From assembly GCF_945277285.1 (NCBI RefSeq), contig NZ_CALYPR010000001.1, positions 496,001-560,000 of the forward strand: 64,000 nucleotides of DNA, given 5' to 3'. Positions 17,465-29,100 of the stretch are shown here, piece by piece. The notes below the pieces were generated by a model. The model had not been told where the DNA came from. It saw nothing but the letters and a program-made list of their open reading frames with translations, and did no database searches. Source of the stretch: an uncultured Bartonella sp. GTDB taxonomy: Bacteria > Pseudomonadota > Alphaproteobacteria > Rhizobiales > Rhizobiaceae. The position numbers and the translations under genes were made by a program. The stretch's first letter is position 1. The number at the start of each line of letters is the position of its first letter.

Positions 17465-19812
17465 TTTGCTGCCTCCTGTTTGGATTGGGAGGGTTTTACA
17501 TTGACGGTCTCTTTAACCGGATGAATGCCAAGAATTTCGTCTTTCGGTCCATCGCGGACTATATGCCCGTTATCTATAACGATAATGCGATCAACAAGCT
17601 GTAAAACTGGGTAACGGTGTGTTGCTACAATAAAGGTTTTATCGCTAAGCCAAGACTGCATACGCTCAAGCACTGCTACTTCTGTTGCTTCGTCAAGAGA
17701 TGCCGTTGGTTCGTCTAAAAGTACAACATTCGGCGAACGCAAAAAAAGTCGTGCCAACATTAAGGTCTGCTTTTGTCCACCAGATAAACCGACACCACTT
17801 TCACGTAATTTCAAATCGAGCCCATGTGGTTGATTGAGAAGAAGTTGATCAGCACAGGATAAGCGCATGGCTGAAAGAATTTGTTCATCCGTTGCCAAAG
17901 GATTGGCAGCAAGAAGATTATCACGCAACGTACCATAAAACAGGCTGGACTCTTGAAACATTGCTCCTACATCACGGCGGATATCGGCAATGTCGATCAT
18001 ACCGATTGGCGTCCCATCAAGTAGGACACGACCTTGAACAGGAGCAGAAAGCCCCGCAAACATACGAAGCAGTGTTGATTTTCCTGCGCCAACTCGCCCT
18101 AAAATGGCAACCTTTTCGCCCGCATTAATTTGAAGCTTAGGAATAATAAGAGCAGGCTTTTCTTGGGGCCCATAAAGGTAGACCATATCCTGAATTTGGT
18201 AATGCCCGCGAAGAACGGGTTTATGATAATAGTCTTTATCACTGTCATGGTCGATCGGAAGCGTAAGAAGGCCGTCCAGTCCTCTTTTCCCGACACGTGC
18301 ATTTTGTAATTTGCTTAATATAGCCGGTATCTGGGCAAGCGGCGCAATGGTACGACTTGTCAAAATAGAGCATGCAAGAACAGCACCAAAAGAAAGTTTG
18401 GCATCAAGTATGCCATAAACACCTGCAATAACAACTCCAACATAGGCAATTTGCTGCATCGTTTGCGAAAAATTCATCAGCATTGCGGCAATTTCTCTTT
18501 GCTTTAAGCTGATCTTGCTGCTGACCTTGTTGACGTTGTCCCACATGCGACGGAAACGCGGCTCGGCCTGCAACAACTTTATATCTTCGGCGCGATAAAT
18601 TGACTCCATTAAAATGGCATTACGCATAGCCGATTCTTCCAGCCCTTCATTAGAAAGCTTGGCAAGCGGCACCTGAGCAATAACACCGGGTAAGACAATA
18701 AAGGGAATAGCGCAGATTGGCACCAAAACAACTGGCCCACCGATAAGCCAAATAATAAAAAGAAAAGAAACAACAAATGGCAGATCAATAAGAACGCCAA
18801 GTGTGCTTGATGTTAATAGCTCGCGCATCTGGTCAAGATCACGCAACTGGGAAATTAATGTCCCAGGTGAACGTGGACGAGCATCGTTACGAATATTCAA
18901 GACTCGAGAAAAAAACATCGCAGACAACTTAAGGTCTGCCTGCTTGCCGAAATGATCTGTCACGGCAACACGGGTAGTTTTTAAAATGAATTCAAGTAAT
19001 AGCGCCAAGGCCACACCGGATGCCAACACCCACAATGTGTTGGTCGAACGCCCCGGTACGACCCGGTCCCAAACCTGCATGGCAAAAAGTGATGTACCGA
19101 TAGCAAGCAAATTGCCAACTAGCGAGCCAAGCCCCAATTGCAGGAATATCGGCCAATTGCTGACAAACAGCCCTTTAAACCATGACTTCGGTTTCTTTTG
19201 CAAATATTCGTCAAGACGGTCATCATGAACAGCTAAATGGCGATCCAATAAAAGCAGTTTGACTCTGTCTTTTTGGGTTAAATCTTGAAACGGTATGCGT
19301 TTTTCAAACGGTGTTCCTTCAACCACAAAATTGAGAACCGCCTCATTGCCGTCTCTGGCGGTTAAAAGCCCTAAAGTTCCATCAACTTGAACAACAGCTG
19401 GCAGCATGACAGATGAAATTTCCGCGGCATTAACTTCAACAAAAGTCGCGGCCAAACCAGAAGCGAGGGCAACATCAATAATCGATTGTTCGGTCGCTTG
19501 TCTTCCACTCCATTTAGCAGCGTTTCTAACCAATTCATCAGAAATCGGAATGTTGAGCTGGCGTGCGGCCAACAACAGAATATCAACCCATTTTGCAATA
19601 AGTGATGCGGTATCTATTTGTTGATCATTTGATGGCGGCTCGTTGGACGGTTCTTTCATTTTTTCCGGCTCGGGTGGCAAAGCCGGTTCAGGCGGCTCAG
19701 GTGTCAAAGATTGATCACGATGAGCTGATTTCTGTTTTGGTCTGACGACAGTTTTTGCTTTTTTACTCAACGGAAAAGCAATTCTGTTAGAAATATTTTC
19801 AATACTTGTCAT
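17461..19812 (-). CDS. Type I secretion ABC exporter (LapB/HlyB-type)
   Basis: A 783-residue ABC exporter using the ATG at 19812, ten bases after the TolC stop; a longer frame upstream would run inside the TolC gene. It has a proline/glutamate-rich N-terminus, then a C39-peptidase-like domain (residues ~70-200) without the catalytic cysteine. This is the chaperone-like CLD domain typical of exporters for RTX adhesins, so it should not cleave a leader. Membrane helices follow (~230-500), then the ATPase with Walker A GRVGAGKST, signature LSGGQKQTL and Walker B VVLLDEPTASLD. It energises export of the C-terminally signalled cargo. The neighbours encode the adaptor and the outer-membrane channel. 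Confidence 0.93.
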   Translation of the reverse strand: MTSIENISNRIAFPLSKKAKTVVRPKQKSAHRDQSLTPEPPEPALPPEPEKMKEPSNEPPSNDQQIDTASLIAKWVDILLLAARQLNIPISDELVRNAAKWSGRQATEQSIIDVALASGLAATFVEVNAAEISSVMLPAVVQVDGTLGLLTARDGNEAVLNFVVEGTPFEKRIPFQDLTQKDRVKLLLLDRHLAVHDDRLDEYLQKKPKSWFKGLFVSNWPIFLQLGLGSLVGNLLAIGTSLFAMQVWDRVVPGRSTNTLWVLASGVALALLLEFILKTTRVAVTDHFGKQADLKLSAMFFSRVLNIRNDARPRSPGTLISQLRDLDQMRELLTSSTLGVLIDLPFVVSFLFIIWLIGGPVVLVPICAIPFIVLPGVIAQVPLAKLSNEGLEESAMRNAILMESIYRAEDIKLLQAEPRFRRMWDNVNKVSSKISLKQREIAAMLMNFSQTMQQIAYVGVVIAGVYGILDAKLSFGAVLACSILTSRTIAPLAQIPAILSKLQNARVGKRGLDGLLTLPIDHDSDKDYYHKPVLRGHYQIQDMVYLYGPQEKPALIIPKLQINAGEKVAILGRVGAGKSTLLRMFAGLSAPVQGRVLLDGTPIGMIDIADIRRDVGAMFQESSLFYGTLRDNLLAANPLATDEQILSAMRLSCADQLLLNQPHGLDLKLRESGVGLSGGQKQTLMLARLFLRSPNVVLLDEPTASLDEATEVAVLERMQSWLSDKTFIVATHRYPVLQLVDRIIVIDNGHIVRDGPKDEILGIHPVKETVNVKPSQSKQEAAK

Positions 19813-19822
19813 GGAAAAACTC

Positions 19823-21388
19823 TCAATTCCGCTCACGTAAACGGGCGACCAACTGCCCCACCGCGTAATAGGCTTTGACCTTTGCATAAAGTCGGTCAGA
19901 TATAGCTGTAATCTGGTCACTTTCGGCCATAAATGTGTCTCTTTCGGCATTAATCACATCTGTCAACGGGCGCTTGTTCAAAGTATATTGCTGCCAATAA
20001 AGGTCGCGTGAAGAAAGCGATAAATCCTTCAACTGTTTGGCATTATCCATGCGAGCAGTCGCACCTTTTTCTTCTGTTTCTGCAGAGCCCCGTGTAGTGC
20101 GTGAAACCAGTTGTTCATTGTCACGTGCCTGACGAGCGGCTCGTAATTCCGCCTCTGCAGCCTCGATTTGGTGTTTCTCACGTTTTCCGGTTGAAAGTTG
20201 ACCACTCAATTGCAGTCCGACAAAAGTACTATCATTGGTCGCATTGCGCTGACCAGTTGCGCCCGATTGACTGACACCCAGACTTACCGAAGGAAAACGA
20301 TCGGCTTTGGCAAGACGTACCCTTTGTTGGGAGGCTTTCACCTCTGCTTCAGCAGCAAGAACCGCCGGCGTTCGATCGACATCGCCATTCCCTTTACTCA
20401 GGCTGTCCATATAACGTGTTGTTTCTGCAAGTGTTGCGACTTTTACAGGACGGAAACCGCTGATTTGTGCAAATTTTCCCGCTGCAACATCGAACCGGGT
20501 CGTTGCCTGCAAAAGATCAGACTTGGCGCGTTGCATAGCCACTTCTGCCTGATTAAGGTCCGATGCATCAGAAAGGCCGGCCTTAACACGCTGATCAATT
20601 TTATCATGTGTATCGCGCAACAAACTGGTTTCTCTTTGTGCAGCCCCGATCAGATCTTGTGCAGCTGAAAGTTCGATAAATATATTGGCCATATTCTGAG
20701 CCACGTCTTCCATCGTACTTGCGAGTTGGTGCATTTGTTTTTCGTTTGTTGCCTTGGCAGCGCCAATACGGCTTGACGTACGACCAAAATCATAAATCAG
20801 CTGTGAAGCTCCAACTGTTCCACGAACGTTACCTGGATCGTCATTACTGTTAGAAGAATTGTAATAGCGGTTATAGCCGGGGTTAACGCTATATTGGAGT
20901 GTCGGATACCATGCAGCTTTTTCGATGGCTATTTGTGCTTTACTTTGTGCAACAACTGCATTTGCACGCCCAATATCGGGATGGCGCGCCAACGCCACAC
21001 CGACCGCATCTTTAATACCAATGCCGTTCATGCCGATTGTTTTAACCGGACCATCTTTACCATTTACATTCTGAACCTTGGCAAGTGCGGCAGCTTCGCC
21101 ATTTGAAGATGTGGGATCCTTTGTTGCTGCATCTGTCTTCTCTTGGCTCATACCTTTCGCGGCAGTTTGTTCATCAACAACCGACATCATAGCCCCGGTC
21201 AACGGTCCAACTGGTCCATCGTGCCCCGCCATCTGCGCCGGGTGGTGGCGAACAATCCGTGGATTTGACGTTGTGGCAGTCGTGCAACCGGCAAACGTTA
21301 TTGCCAAGCCAAGCGTACTCACACCCAGATTTAAAAATTTGCGCAAAAGACGCTCTTTATCGATAAGTTGCACTGAAGCCCCCTTCAT
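19823..21388 (-). CDS. TolC-family outer-membrane channel, lipoprotein
   Basis: A TolC-like efflux channel of about 521 residues. From the ATG at 21388 the N-terminus reads MKGASVQLIDKERLLRKFLN, then a hydrophobic stretch ending ITFAGC, a lipobox, so the protein is probably lipid-anchored as in OprM-type channels. Two repeated outer-membrane efflux domains follow, with long helical segments (for example AVVAQSKAQIAIEKAAWYP). It completes the three-part type I secretion machine. Its start lies 32 bases inside the end of the halogenase-like gene, which implies translational coupling. An upstream ATG at 21421 would add 11 residues and weaken the lipoprotein signal. Confidence 0.88.
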   Translation of the reverse strand: MKGASVQLIDKERLLRKFLNLGVSTLGLAITFAGCTTATTSNPRIVRHHPAQMAGHDGPVGPLTGAMMSVVDEQTAAKGMSQEKTDAATKDPTSSNGEAAALAKVQNVNGKDGPVKTIGMNGIGIKDAVGVALARHPDIGRANAVVAQSKAQIAIEKAAWYPTLQYSVNPGYNRYYNSSNSNDDPGNVRGTVGASQLIYDFGRTSSRIGAAKATNEKQMHQLASTMEDVAQNMANIFIELSAAQDLIGAAQRETSLLRDTHDKIDQRVKAGLSDASDLNQAEVAMQRAKSDLLQATTRFDVAAGKFAQISGFRPVKVATLAETTRYMDSLSKGNGDVDRTPAVLAAEAEVKASQQRVRLAKADRFPSVSLGVSQSGATGQRNATNDSTFVGLQLSGQLSTGKREKHQIEAAEAELRAARQARDNEQLVSRTTRGSAETEEKGATARMDNAKQLKDLSLSSRDLYWQQYTLNKRPLTDVINAERDTFMAESDQITAISDRLYAKVKAYYAVGQLVARLRERN

Positions 21389-23009
21389 CTTGAGCAAATT
21401 CGGTTTGAGAGGAAGAGGCATTTTTTTCTATCTCTGGTTGAAAATAAGAGTGTGATGTTCCTGAATAATTCTGGTAAGGTTCGAAATCTGCCCCGCCTTG
21501 TGTAAAGTTGTTAGATGTTCGCGTACGAATAAGTTCAGCGCCGTATTGTTCCATTCGCTGACGTATCTGGGGAGGCAAATAATTGAGCTCTCCTAGGGCT
21601 GCTTCAGTGCTTACGATGCCCAGAGGAGCAGCAACAAATAACCAATTCAGTAAATGGAATAAAGGCCGCCAGCCAATAACATAGCTATCAATATCAATAA
21701 TGCGAGGTAAACGCTGTGAAAAACATGCTTTCATAGCCTGATAAGCGTCAGAACGGTGTGCGCTATTGGCATCGCGCCAGAAGATGGTATCACGCCTTCC
21801 ACCGTCATAGTGCATACGCACAAAATCGGCAATTTCGTTAAAGCTTTGCTGATTGGCGTAATTAAAGGCTTCAACTGTATGGTTGCCAATGATACCATGA
21901 CAATCAACAAACGTCTTTTCTAATTCTACAAGTTGTTGAAGCGTTTGCGATAAAGATGTTTCCTCTAATGGTTCGATAAATCCTGAAGCTGTCCCCAAAG
22001 CAACCACATTATTGATCCAAATTTTTTCAAAATTTCCAGGTTCGAACGACAAGACCGCTTCTGGATTGATAGCAAAGCCGAAACGTGTCTGAAGCTCTTC
22101 TTTTGCTCGCCCTTCATCACTATGTTTGCTGGAGAAAACATAAGTGGCTGAAGTTTGTTCACGAAGCGGCACCTGCCACAAATAACCATCATTTAAGGCA
22201 ATAGCTTGCGTTAGAAAACCGGGATTGGATGCCTGGTTTTGCATAACAAACGAAAGCGCGCGGTCTTGTAATAAACCTGCTGCAAATGACCGCCATTTGG
22301 CCTTATATTTCCTACCAAATGCAAAACGGCTGAAACCAGATGCATCAATTACGAAATCAACAGAAACTTCATCACCACCGTGCAAATTTAAGGCAACGAC
22401 ATCACCATTTTCAGCTATAACAAAATCTTCAACCTTTTGAGCACGGGTCATAATTTGCTGTGAGAGACCCAATTGTCTGAGATATTCTGTTACCTTTCCT
22501 ACCGAAAAATGGAACGTAGGTTGAATACCGCTGCGCTGCAGATTAAAAACGGCTCGGGCTTCAACCTGTGAAGACGCACCTTCAATCAATGAAAAACCGG
22601 GAAATATTGTATGAAATGGCGTTTTTGTGGCAATACGCATAGCCAGATAGGGCCATACTCCTCTAAAGGAAAAGTCAAGTTCTTCAATGTGGTTATTGGC
22701 AGCAGGAAACAGATCATAATAGACATCGTTGGCTCCACCTTCGCGCCACCCTCTATAGGCATACCCCATCTTGAAGGTTGCACCTGTTTCTTCCACAAAA
22801 TCGTTTATATCAACAGCCGCGCGCTGAAGAGCCGCCAGAAAACTATTGAGACTGCCTGCACCACGACTAAACGGTGGCAAATCCGGATCTTCGAAAACGA
22901 AAATTTCCACATTCGGGCTAAACACCCGACGTAACATCAGCGCAGCAAACCATCCAGTAAGTCCACCACCAATGACCGCTACCCGCTTTGCATGCCTAAG
23001 ATCTAGCAA
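21357..23009 (-). CDS. Flavin-dependent (tryptophan) halogenase-family protein
   Basis: A 550-residue FAD protein clearly related to tryptophan halogenases such as PrnA. The FAD site is VAVIGGGLTGW (residues 10-20). Lys80 in ATFKMGYAYRGW matches the catalytic lysine (K79) of PrnA. FIEPLEETS (344-352) matches PrnA FLEPLESTG, so Glu349 corresponds to E346 but the next residue is Glu in place of Ser. The halogenase signature WxWxIP is degenerate (GYLWQVPL, 275-282), and the usual GVGEAT segment reads GAGSLN. The C-terminal DTIFWRDANS block is typical. The start is a TTG at 23009 with GGTGGAG seven bases upstream. It sits between the giant cargo gene and TolC, whose gene overlaps its end. Function could be halogenation of an unknown substrate, or another flavin oxidation. 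Confidence 0.85.
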   Translation of the reverse strand: MLDLRHAKRVAVIGGGLTGWFAALMLRRVFSPNVEIFVFEDPDLPPFSRGAGSLNSFLAALQRAAVDINDFVEETGATFKMGYAYRGWREGGANDVYYDLFPAANNHIEELDFSFRGVWPYLAMRIATKTPFHTIFPGFSLIEGASSQVEARAVFNLQRSGIQPTFHFSVGKVTEYLRQLGLSQQIMTRAQKVEDFVIAENGDVVALNLHGGDEVSVDFVIDASGFSRFAFGRKYKAKWRSFAAGLLQDRALSFVMQNQASNPGFLTQAIALNDGYLWQVPLREQTSATYVFSSKHSDEGRAKEELQTRFGFAINPEAVLSFEPGNFEKIWINNVVALGTASGFIEPLEETSLSQTLQQLVELEKTFVDCHGIIGNHTVEAFNYANQQSFNEIADFVRMHYDGGRRDTIFWRDANSAHRSDAYQAMKACFSQRLPRIIDIDSYVIGWRPLFHLLNWLFVAAPLGIVSTEAALGELNYLPPQIRQRMEQYGAELIRTRTSNNFTQGGADFEPYQNYSGTSHSYFQPEIEKNASSSQTEFAQDEGGFSATYR

Positions 23010-23073
23010 TTTCTATCTCCACCTGCGATTAAACTGCAATGGACAATACCCCACTTGCCCACGAATAATTGGA

Positions 23074-23095
23074 GGTGGCGGAAAAAACCGCCACC
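23074..23095 (-). promoter_or_regulatory. Strong hairpin between the giant cargo gene and the halogenase gene
   Basis: GGTGGCGG at 23074-23081 pairs perfectly with CCGCCACC at 23088-23095 around a six-A loop. It starts 12 bases past the cargo stop. No T-run follows on the minus strand, so it is more likely a partial attenuator or a 3'-end stabiliser than a full terminator. It would allow high expression of the cargo and lower expression of the machine. Confidence 0.65.
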
Positions 23096-23106
23096 CCGAT
23101 GTATAG

Positions 23107-26100
23107 TTAGCCGACGATTATCTGATGATTGGCCAATAAGGTTTCCAAATCAGTGTTGACATTATTCAACGTCAACAAGTCAGATGACTGGAAGGCATTT
23201 CCTTTACCGTCACGATCAATGCTGAGAATGGTGTTACCATTTTCGACACGTGTTGAAAGGAAGTCCTTGATATTGTCGCCCCAATCAATCTGAGCCTTTC
23301 CTTTATCATCGAAATGGGCCGGACCATCAGCATCGGCACGATACCCCTGCAGCAAGTCCTTGACATTAATTCGGTCGGCATCGGCGTCGATCTTGGTTTT
23401 ATCAGCATCGGTATACATACCGACTTTGAACCCATAAGCGGTGTCATGGCCGTTGCCGCCGGTTGCATCATCCTGTTGGATGAGACGATAAAGCAACAAA
23501 TCATGGCCACCTGTTTCAAGGTGATAAGTATCATTACCGCCACGACCATCAAAGAAATTGTCACCTTTGCTGCCCGTAAACGTATCGTTGTATTTGCTTC
23601 CGTAAATACCTTCGATGTCAATAAACTTGGCGTTATTGAAACCAGTCGATTGATAACCGGTGTTGCTCAAATCGACGGTAACACCGGTGATTGCTTTGCC
23701 GAAATCGACAATGTCTTCACCACCACTTGCCTGCCAATATTTTTCACCGGCATCATTGCGCCAGCCACCGCCACCGGAATAGCTTTGGCTACCAGCTTCA
23801 GCTGTAAACACGTCATTATAACCGGTACCGACAAGGCCTGGACGATAGCCTTGTGTCGAGTTATCGCCTTGAGTGCCAACACCAGTTGTGACTGTTTCGC
23901 CATCTTTATTGGCGTTCAAAATATAGGCATGGTCGGCTTCGACAGCTTTAAGACCTGTCCACGACGAATTAACATTTTCAATGTCATTGTCTACGCTATT
24001 GCCGACTGCATTCCTTGTATGGGTATGGGCAACACCACCGATGTCATTAGATTTACCTTCAGTATTTCTCAAAACGACAACCGAGTAAGTCTCACTTTCT
24101 TTCAAACCGTAGAAATGAACAAGTCCTGTGTTATCGGAAGCACCTATGCCACCTTGTGCATTGATGACCTGTACAGCAACCAGATTTCCTTTTGAATCAA
24201 AGAGCTGGACCGTATTATTATAGAACACATTGGCGCCATCTTTGTCGGTAATGCGCAAATGTAGAGATGTTCCATAGTCAACCTTGTTTTTGTTAGACAA
24301 AATGAGCGATGAGCGGGTGTTGTCACGCTGCATGGTGACATCAAGCGCACCATCCCAGTCATAGTCGACAAGGCCAATACCATAAATATAGTTCGTACCC
24401 TTGCCATCAATCGTTTTAGGATCAACATCACCGGCAACACTGGCAAGACGACCACCTTGTGAACCCCAAATATCCCAGTTATCCCATTTGACCGAGCCAT
24501 CCAAATTCAAACCGCCGTTATGCCACAGCTTCGTATTGCTGGCACTTACACCATAGCCCGGAACCTCCAAAATATCCATTTTACCGTCATGATCCCAGTC
24601 GATTGCAATCGACCAACGACCATCAACATTGTCCTGCAACCTTTGAGGAGCCAACAATTGCCCCGTACCATCACCCTTATTATAAAATATCTGGCTTTCT
24701 CTTCCTCCGTTCCATCCGTTACCATTTTTAGCCAGGAAAAGGTCCATATAGCCATCGCCATTATAATCAGCCCATGTCATAGAGATGGTATTTGAGTAAG
24801 TGTCATCGCCACCATCGCTGGGCAAAGCACGACTAAAACTTTGTCCCAATGACCAATTGGTACCGTAAACCCCATTTGACTGTGATATGCCGCTGTTAAT
24901 TAGCGTTAATAATTGCAAACTATCCCTGTTAGCACCCGAAATTATACCGTTGCCGGCAAAGTCAATTGTACCATTGTTGTCTAGATCAATAGCCGAGACA
25001 TGATGGTCGGTATAAAAGCTGGATACGAAGCCAGTTTGCTGACCACCAAATTGGTGACCTAATCCTACAAATTGATTTCCAGTCAAATTCGACGCGGTAG
25101 CCCCCCTATTTAAGAAAATCGAACCTGAATCGTTACCGGAATCGCCCTGAATAACATCAAGATAACCGTCACCATTCATATCGAAGGTTGCAATACCGCC
25201 TAGATGATTGAGTAACGATGAACTACCATTGACCATATCGCTATATTTGACATCGACATAGTTCCATTGGTTATCTCCGGTACCTACATAAGCTGCCGTT
25301 GTATTTCCTAAATAACGGGCCTTTGTAGTCCATATATCAATAAACCCATCATGGTTATAATCAGCCATTGTGTAGGAACCGAACATAACGTCTTCTTTCC
25401 AGTAATAACCGACGGTGCCATTATTAATTCCTGGCTGATAATTGAGATAATAGTCATCGGCTTTACCGTTACTATTATTGCGGAAAACCCAAATATTCGA
25501 ATTTGAGAGAACCTGCCATTCACCATTATTGTTAAGCGCTACAGCCTGGGTATAAGATGAATCTCCCAAGAAGCCACTGGGAGTATTTTTGACAGAACGC
25601 CCATAATCGGGAACGTTCGCTGCACCCGTCGTGTCAACACGTACTTCAACGTCATGTGCCTCTCCCACGTAACCGGATTTGGACACTATGGCTGTAGTGA
25701 AGACATAACTGTGACGATCGGTCAGGCTGTTATCAGCCAGTTTGAATGAAAATTCGCCATTCGCTGAAATTTCACTTTTTTCTACATAACCTAGAAGAAC
25801 GTGATCGCGGTAAATACCAATTTTGGAACCGTCTTCAAGATCTGCCAGATTGCCACTGATTTTGCCTTTCAAAACCGGGTTTGTAATGTCAACGTAATCA
25901 CCACTCTGGTAGAGTTTACCGTTTTTACCAATAAAGCCCATAAACTCCGAATGTTGAGCCGAACCATCACTATCAATAACAACCTGTGTTGCTGAAGCTT
26001 CGGTTGCAGCATGATCATAATTTCCTGTTCGGGAAATAACACGGGTTTTCACCGTATATGTTCCATCAGGAATAGTTTCAGAACCATTGCGCCAATCAAG

Positions 26101-29100
26101 TTCCCAGTTACCGTTAGTAGAATTATAGGTAAGGTCGCGCCATTCATTGTTGATAAAAGCTTGTACCTTATCAGTAGCTGCTACTGTTCCGTTAACTTTG
26201 AAGCTGAACAACGGTGTTCTGTCTTGCGTGTTGAAGTCAGTATTACTAAAGCCGGTATCATCAGTAATGCTAACAAGTTTAGCTACTGCCGTGGGGATGT
26301 GGGTATCAACCTCGAATGCGTGCGCTTGGGAGGCTGGCCCTTCATTACCTGCTGCATCGACAGGACGGGCAGTCAACGAATGCTGACCATCAGAAAGCTT
26401 GGCATCGGAATTACGATTACCTGCTTCCCATGACCATGAATGGTCATCATTCACATCGACTTCAGCAATAAATTTATTGTTATCATAGATGCGTACTTTC
26501 TTGGCGTCAGCTGGTGCTGTTCCGCTGAAAATCGGGCTGTTATCATTGGTTAAACCATTTTGTTCAATCGTAATGATACTTGGCCCGTTTTCGCCATTTG
26601 ACGCGTTAGGCAGCACATTATCCTGAACGATCGGGTCGGTTATTTGATTTGGCGCGGTTACATCAACATTAATAAGGTACGAATTTGATACACCGCTAAG
26701 TGTTCCCACATCATTTTGCGAAACCGCCGTAAAATTATGGTCGCCTTCAGTGAGCATAGCACCAGTTGTATACGACCAGTTACCATTTCCGTCGGCATAA
26801 ACACGACCGAGTTCTTTTCCATTATCATAAATAATGACAAGACTATTTTTGGGGGCTGTGCCTATAATTGTCGGATTGGTATCGTCTGTGGTGCCGTGAT
26901 CAACGTGCGTGCCACCATTTGCTACCTCTCCTTGGGCAATGCCAACGTCATCAATAACCTTATTAATCGTCGGCACATCCGGTGCGCTATTGTCGATATA
27001 TAGTTTGAAACTCTGACCGGCAATAGCTGTACCATCGGCGTTTTCAGCTTCAACATAATAATTATGTTCGCCCACTGTCTGACCGGTCAAGCCGATAGAC
27101 CATTTGCCATCTGACCCTACAGTGAACGGGCCACCAATAAGCCTCGTCTTGGAAGCATCGGCATAGACTTTGACAATTGAGCCTGCCGGTGCAGTACCGT
27201 GAAGTTCGGGAGTAATATCGTCTGTACGGCCACCGTTGGCAATCTCGCCTTTCAACGGATCACGATCATCAATCACATAATCGACTGTTACATTGTTTGC
27301 CGTATCCTCGATACTGATAACAGTTTCAAAGCTATGATTGCTTTCATTGCCGGCAGCATCTTTCACAGTGGTAGTAAAATGATGTTCGCCTTTGTCTAAC
27401 GGCGTTGTCGGTGTAAACGACCATGTACCATCCGATGCAACTTTTGCCTGGCCAATCACCTTGTCACCATCATAGATGGTTACAACATCGCCGGCTTTCG
27501 GGTTATTTACACGCCCCGAAAAAGTTGGCGTCGTATCATTTGTGCTACCACTGGTAGAAGACGAGCCAGCAACAACTCCAGCGTTCGGATCCACATCGCT
27601 GGAAATTGTCGGACGTCCCGGAACGTCTGGTGCTGTTGAATCTACATCGAAAGGATAAGGCGCGGTCGCCGCACTTTTGTTTCCGCCAGCATCAACAGCC
27701 TGTACCCAGATATTATGGGTGCCATCAGTAAGTTTGGGAAGACTCATTTCCCAATGGCCATTATTATCAACTTTTGTTTGACCGAGCAAAACGTCTTGGC
27801 CATTCACCCGATCGTAAACATTGACAAAAGAGCCTTTTGTACCGGTGCCTTTGATAACCGGGGTGTTATCCCGCGTTGTTCCATTTTGCTGAATCTGGTT
27901 ATCCGGAAAAACAACATTCGGATCATCATCAGAAGCAAGCTGGGTGATGGATGGAGTACCCGGAGCATGACCGATAAGATCAAATTCGAAAATATCGGAT
28001 TTTGTTTTGCTTGGTACACCAGCATGGTTAACAGGAACTACCCAGAAACGGTGGTGTCCCGGCATCAATGGGTTATCAGGTTCGACACTCCAAGAACCAT
28101 CCTGATTGACTATTCCCTTGCCAATCGGCTTGGCGTTCGGGTCTGACGGATCACCATCATAGAGAAGTACATAATCAACCTTGGCTGGATCAAGCGAACC
28201 TGCTTTGCCCTTTACTGTCGGACGATTGTCGTCGGTGACAGCTGGTTTTCCATTAGCTCCAATATTGCCGATGTCAGGAGCCTGATCATCATAGACGTCA
28301 TAGCTCTTCGAGCCAGACCAGTCGGGCCCTTCAGTCGTCAGGAACATTCCCAAGGGGGCAGATTTTGTGCCCTGATTACCAGCTGTATCTTCAAGTACGG
28401 CTACAAAATAATAATCTGAATTATTGGGATAATGAGCTTCATCAAGATTGGGGGTAAATTTCCAATTGGTACCGTCTGGACGAACCGATCCGAGCTTGAT
28501 CGGATTGCCATTGGCATCCTTGAGAATATTGCCATTTTTATCTGACAGGTAAATAACGACATAGTCGCCAGGCTTTGCACCGGTGACGGTTCCATGTAAC
28601 TCAGGCGTACGATCATCAGTGTAATTTTTCTCGGTACGGCTACTAAACTCTCCTTCTACACCGACATTATCAATGAATTTATCCAACGTTAACGTTCCTG
28701 TCGGAGCACCGTTATCAATTGTCATTGTTTTTTCGTCGATATCCGATGTCCGGCCGGCATTATCAATGATGCGTGTCTTAATTACATATTGTGTACCATT
28801 AGCACTCGCTGGCAAAGATGTTACCGGACGGAAGAAATATCGGCCGCTGGCCTCATCATAGGTTGCGTCATACCAGTTTCCGCCGACATTGACCTGAACT
28901 TTTTCACCATTAGCAGCATTGAGTTTTTGCGAGGTCGCAATGTAAATTGTCGGTCGCGTATCACTGGTGACAAAATCATTTGAGTCAAAACCGGTATCCT
29001 GTGTGATACCAACAATTGTGGCCTTATTGCCAATGGATCCGCTTGCAACGGTAAAATTCAATGGCCCCGTCGGAATACCGATATTGCCGACTGCATCAAC

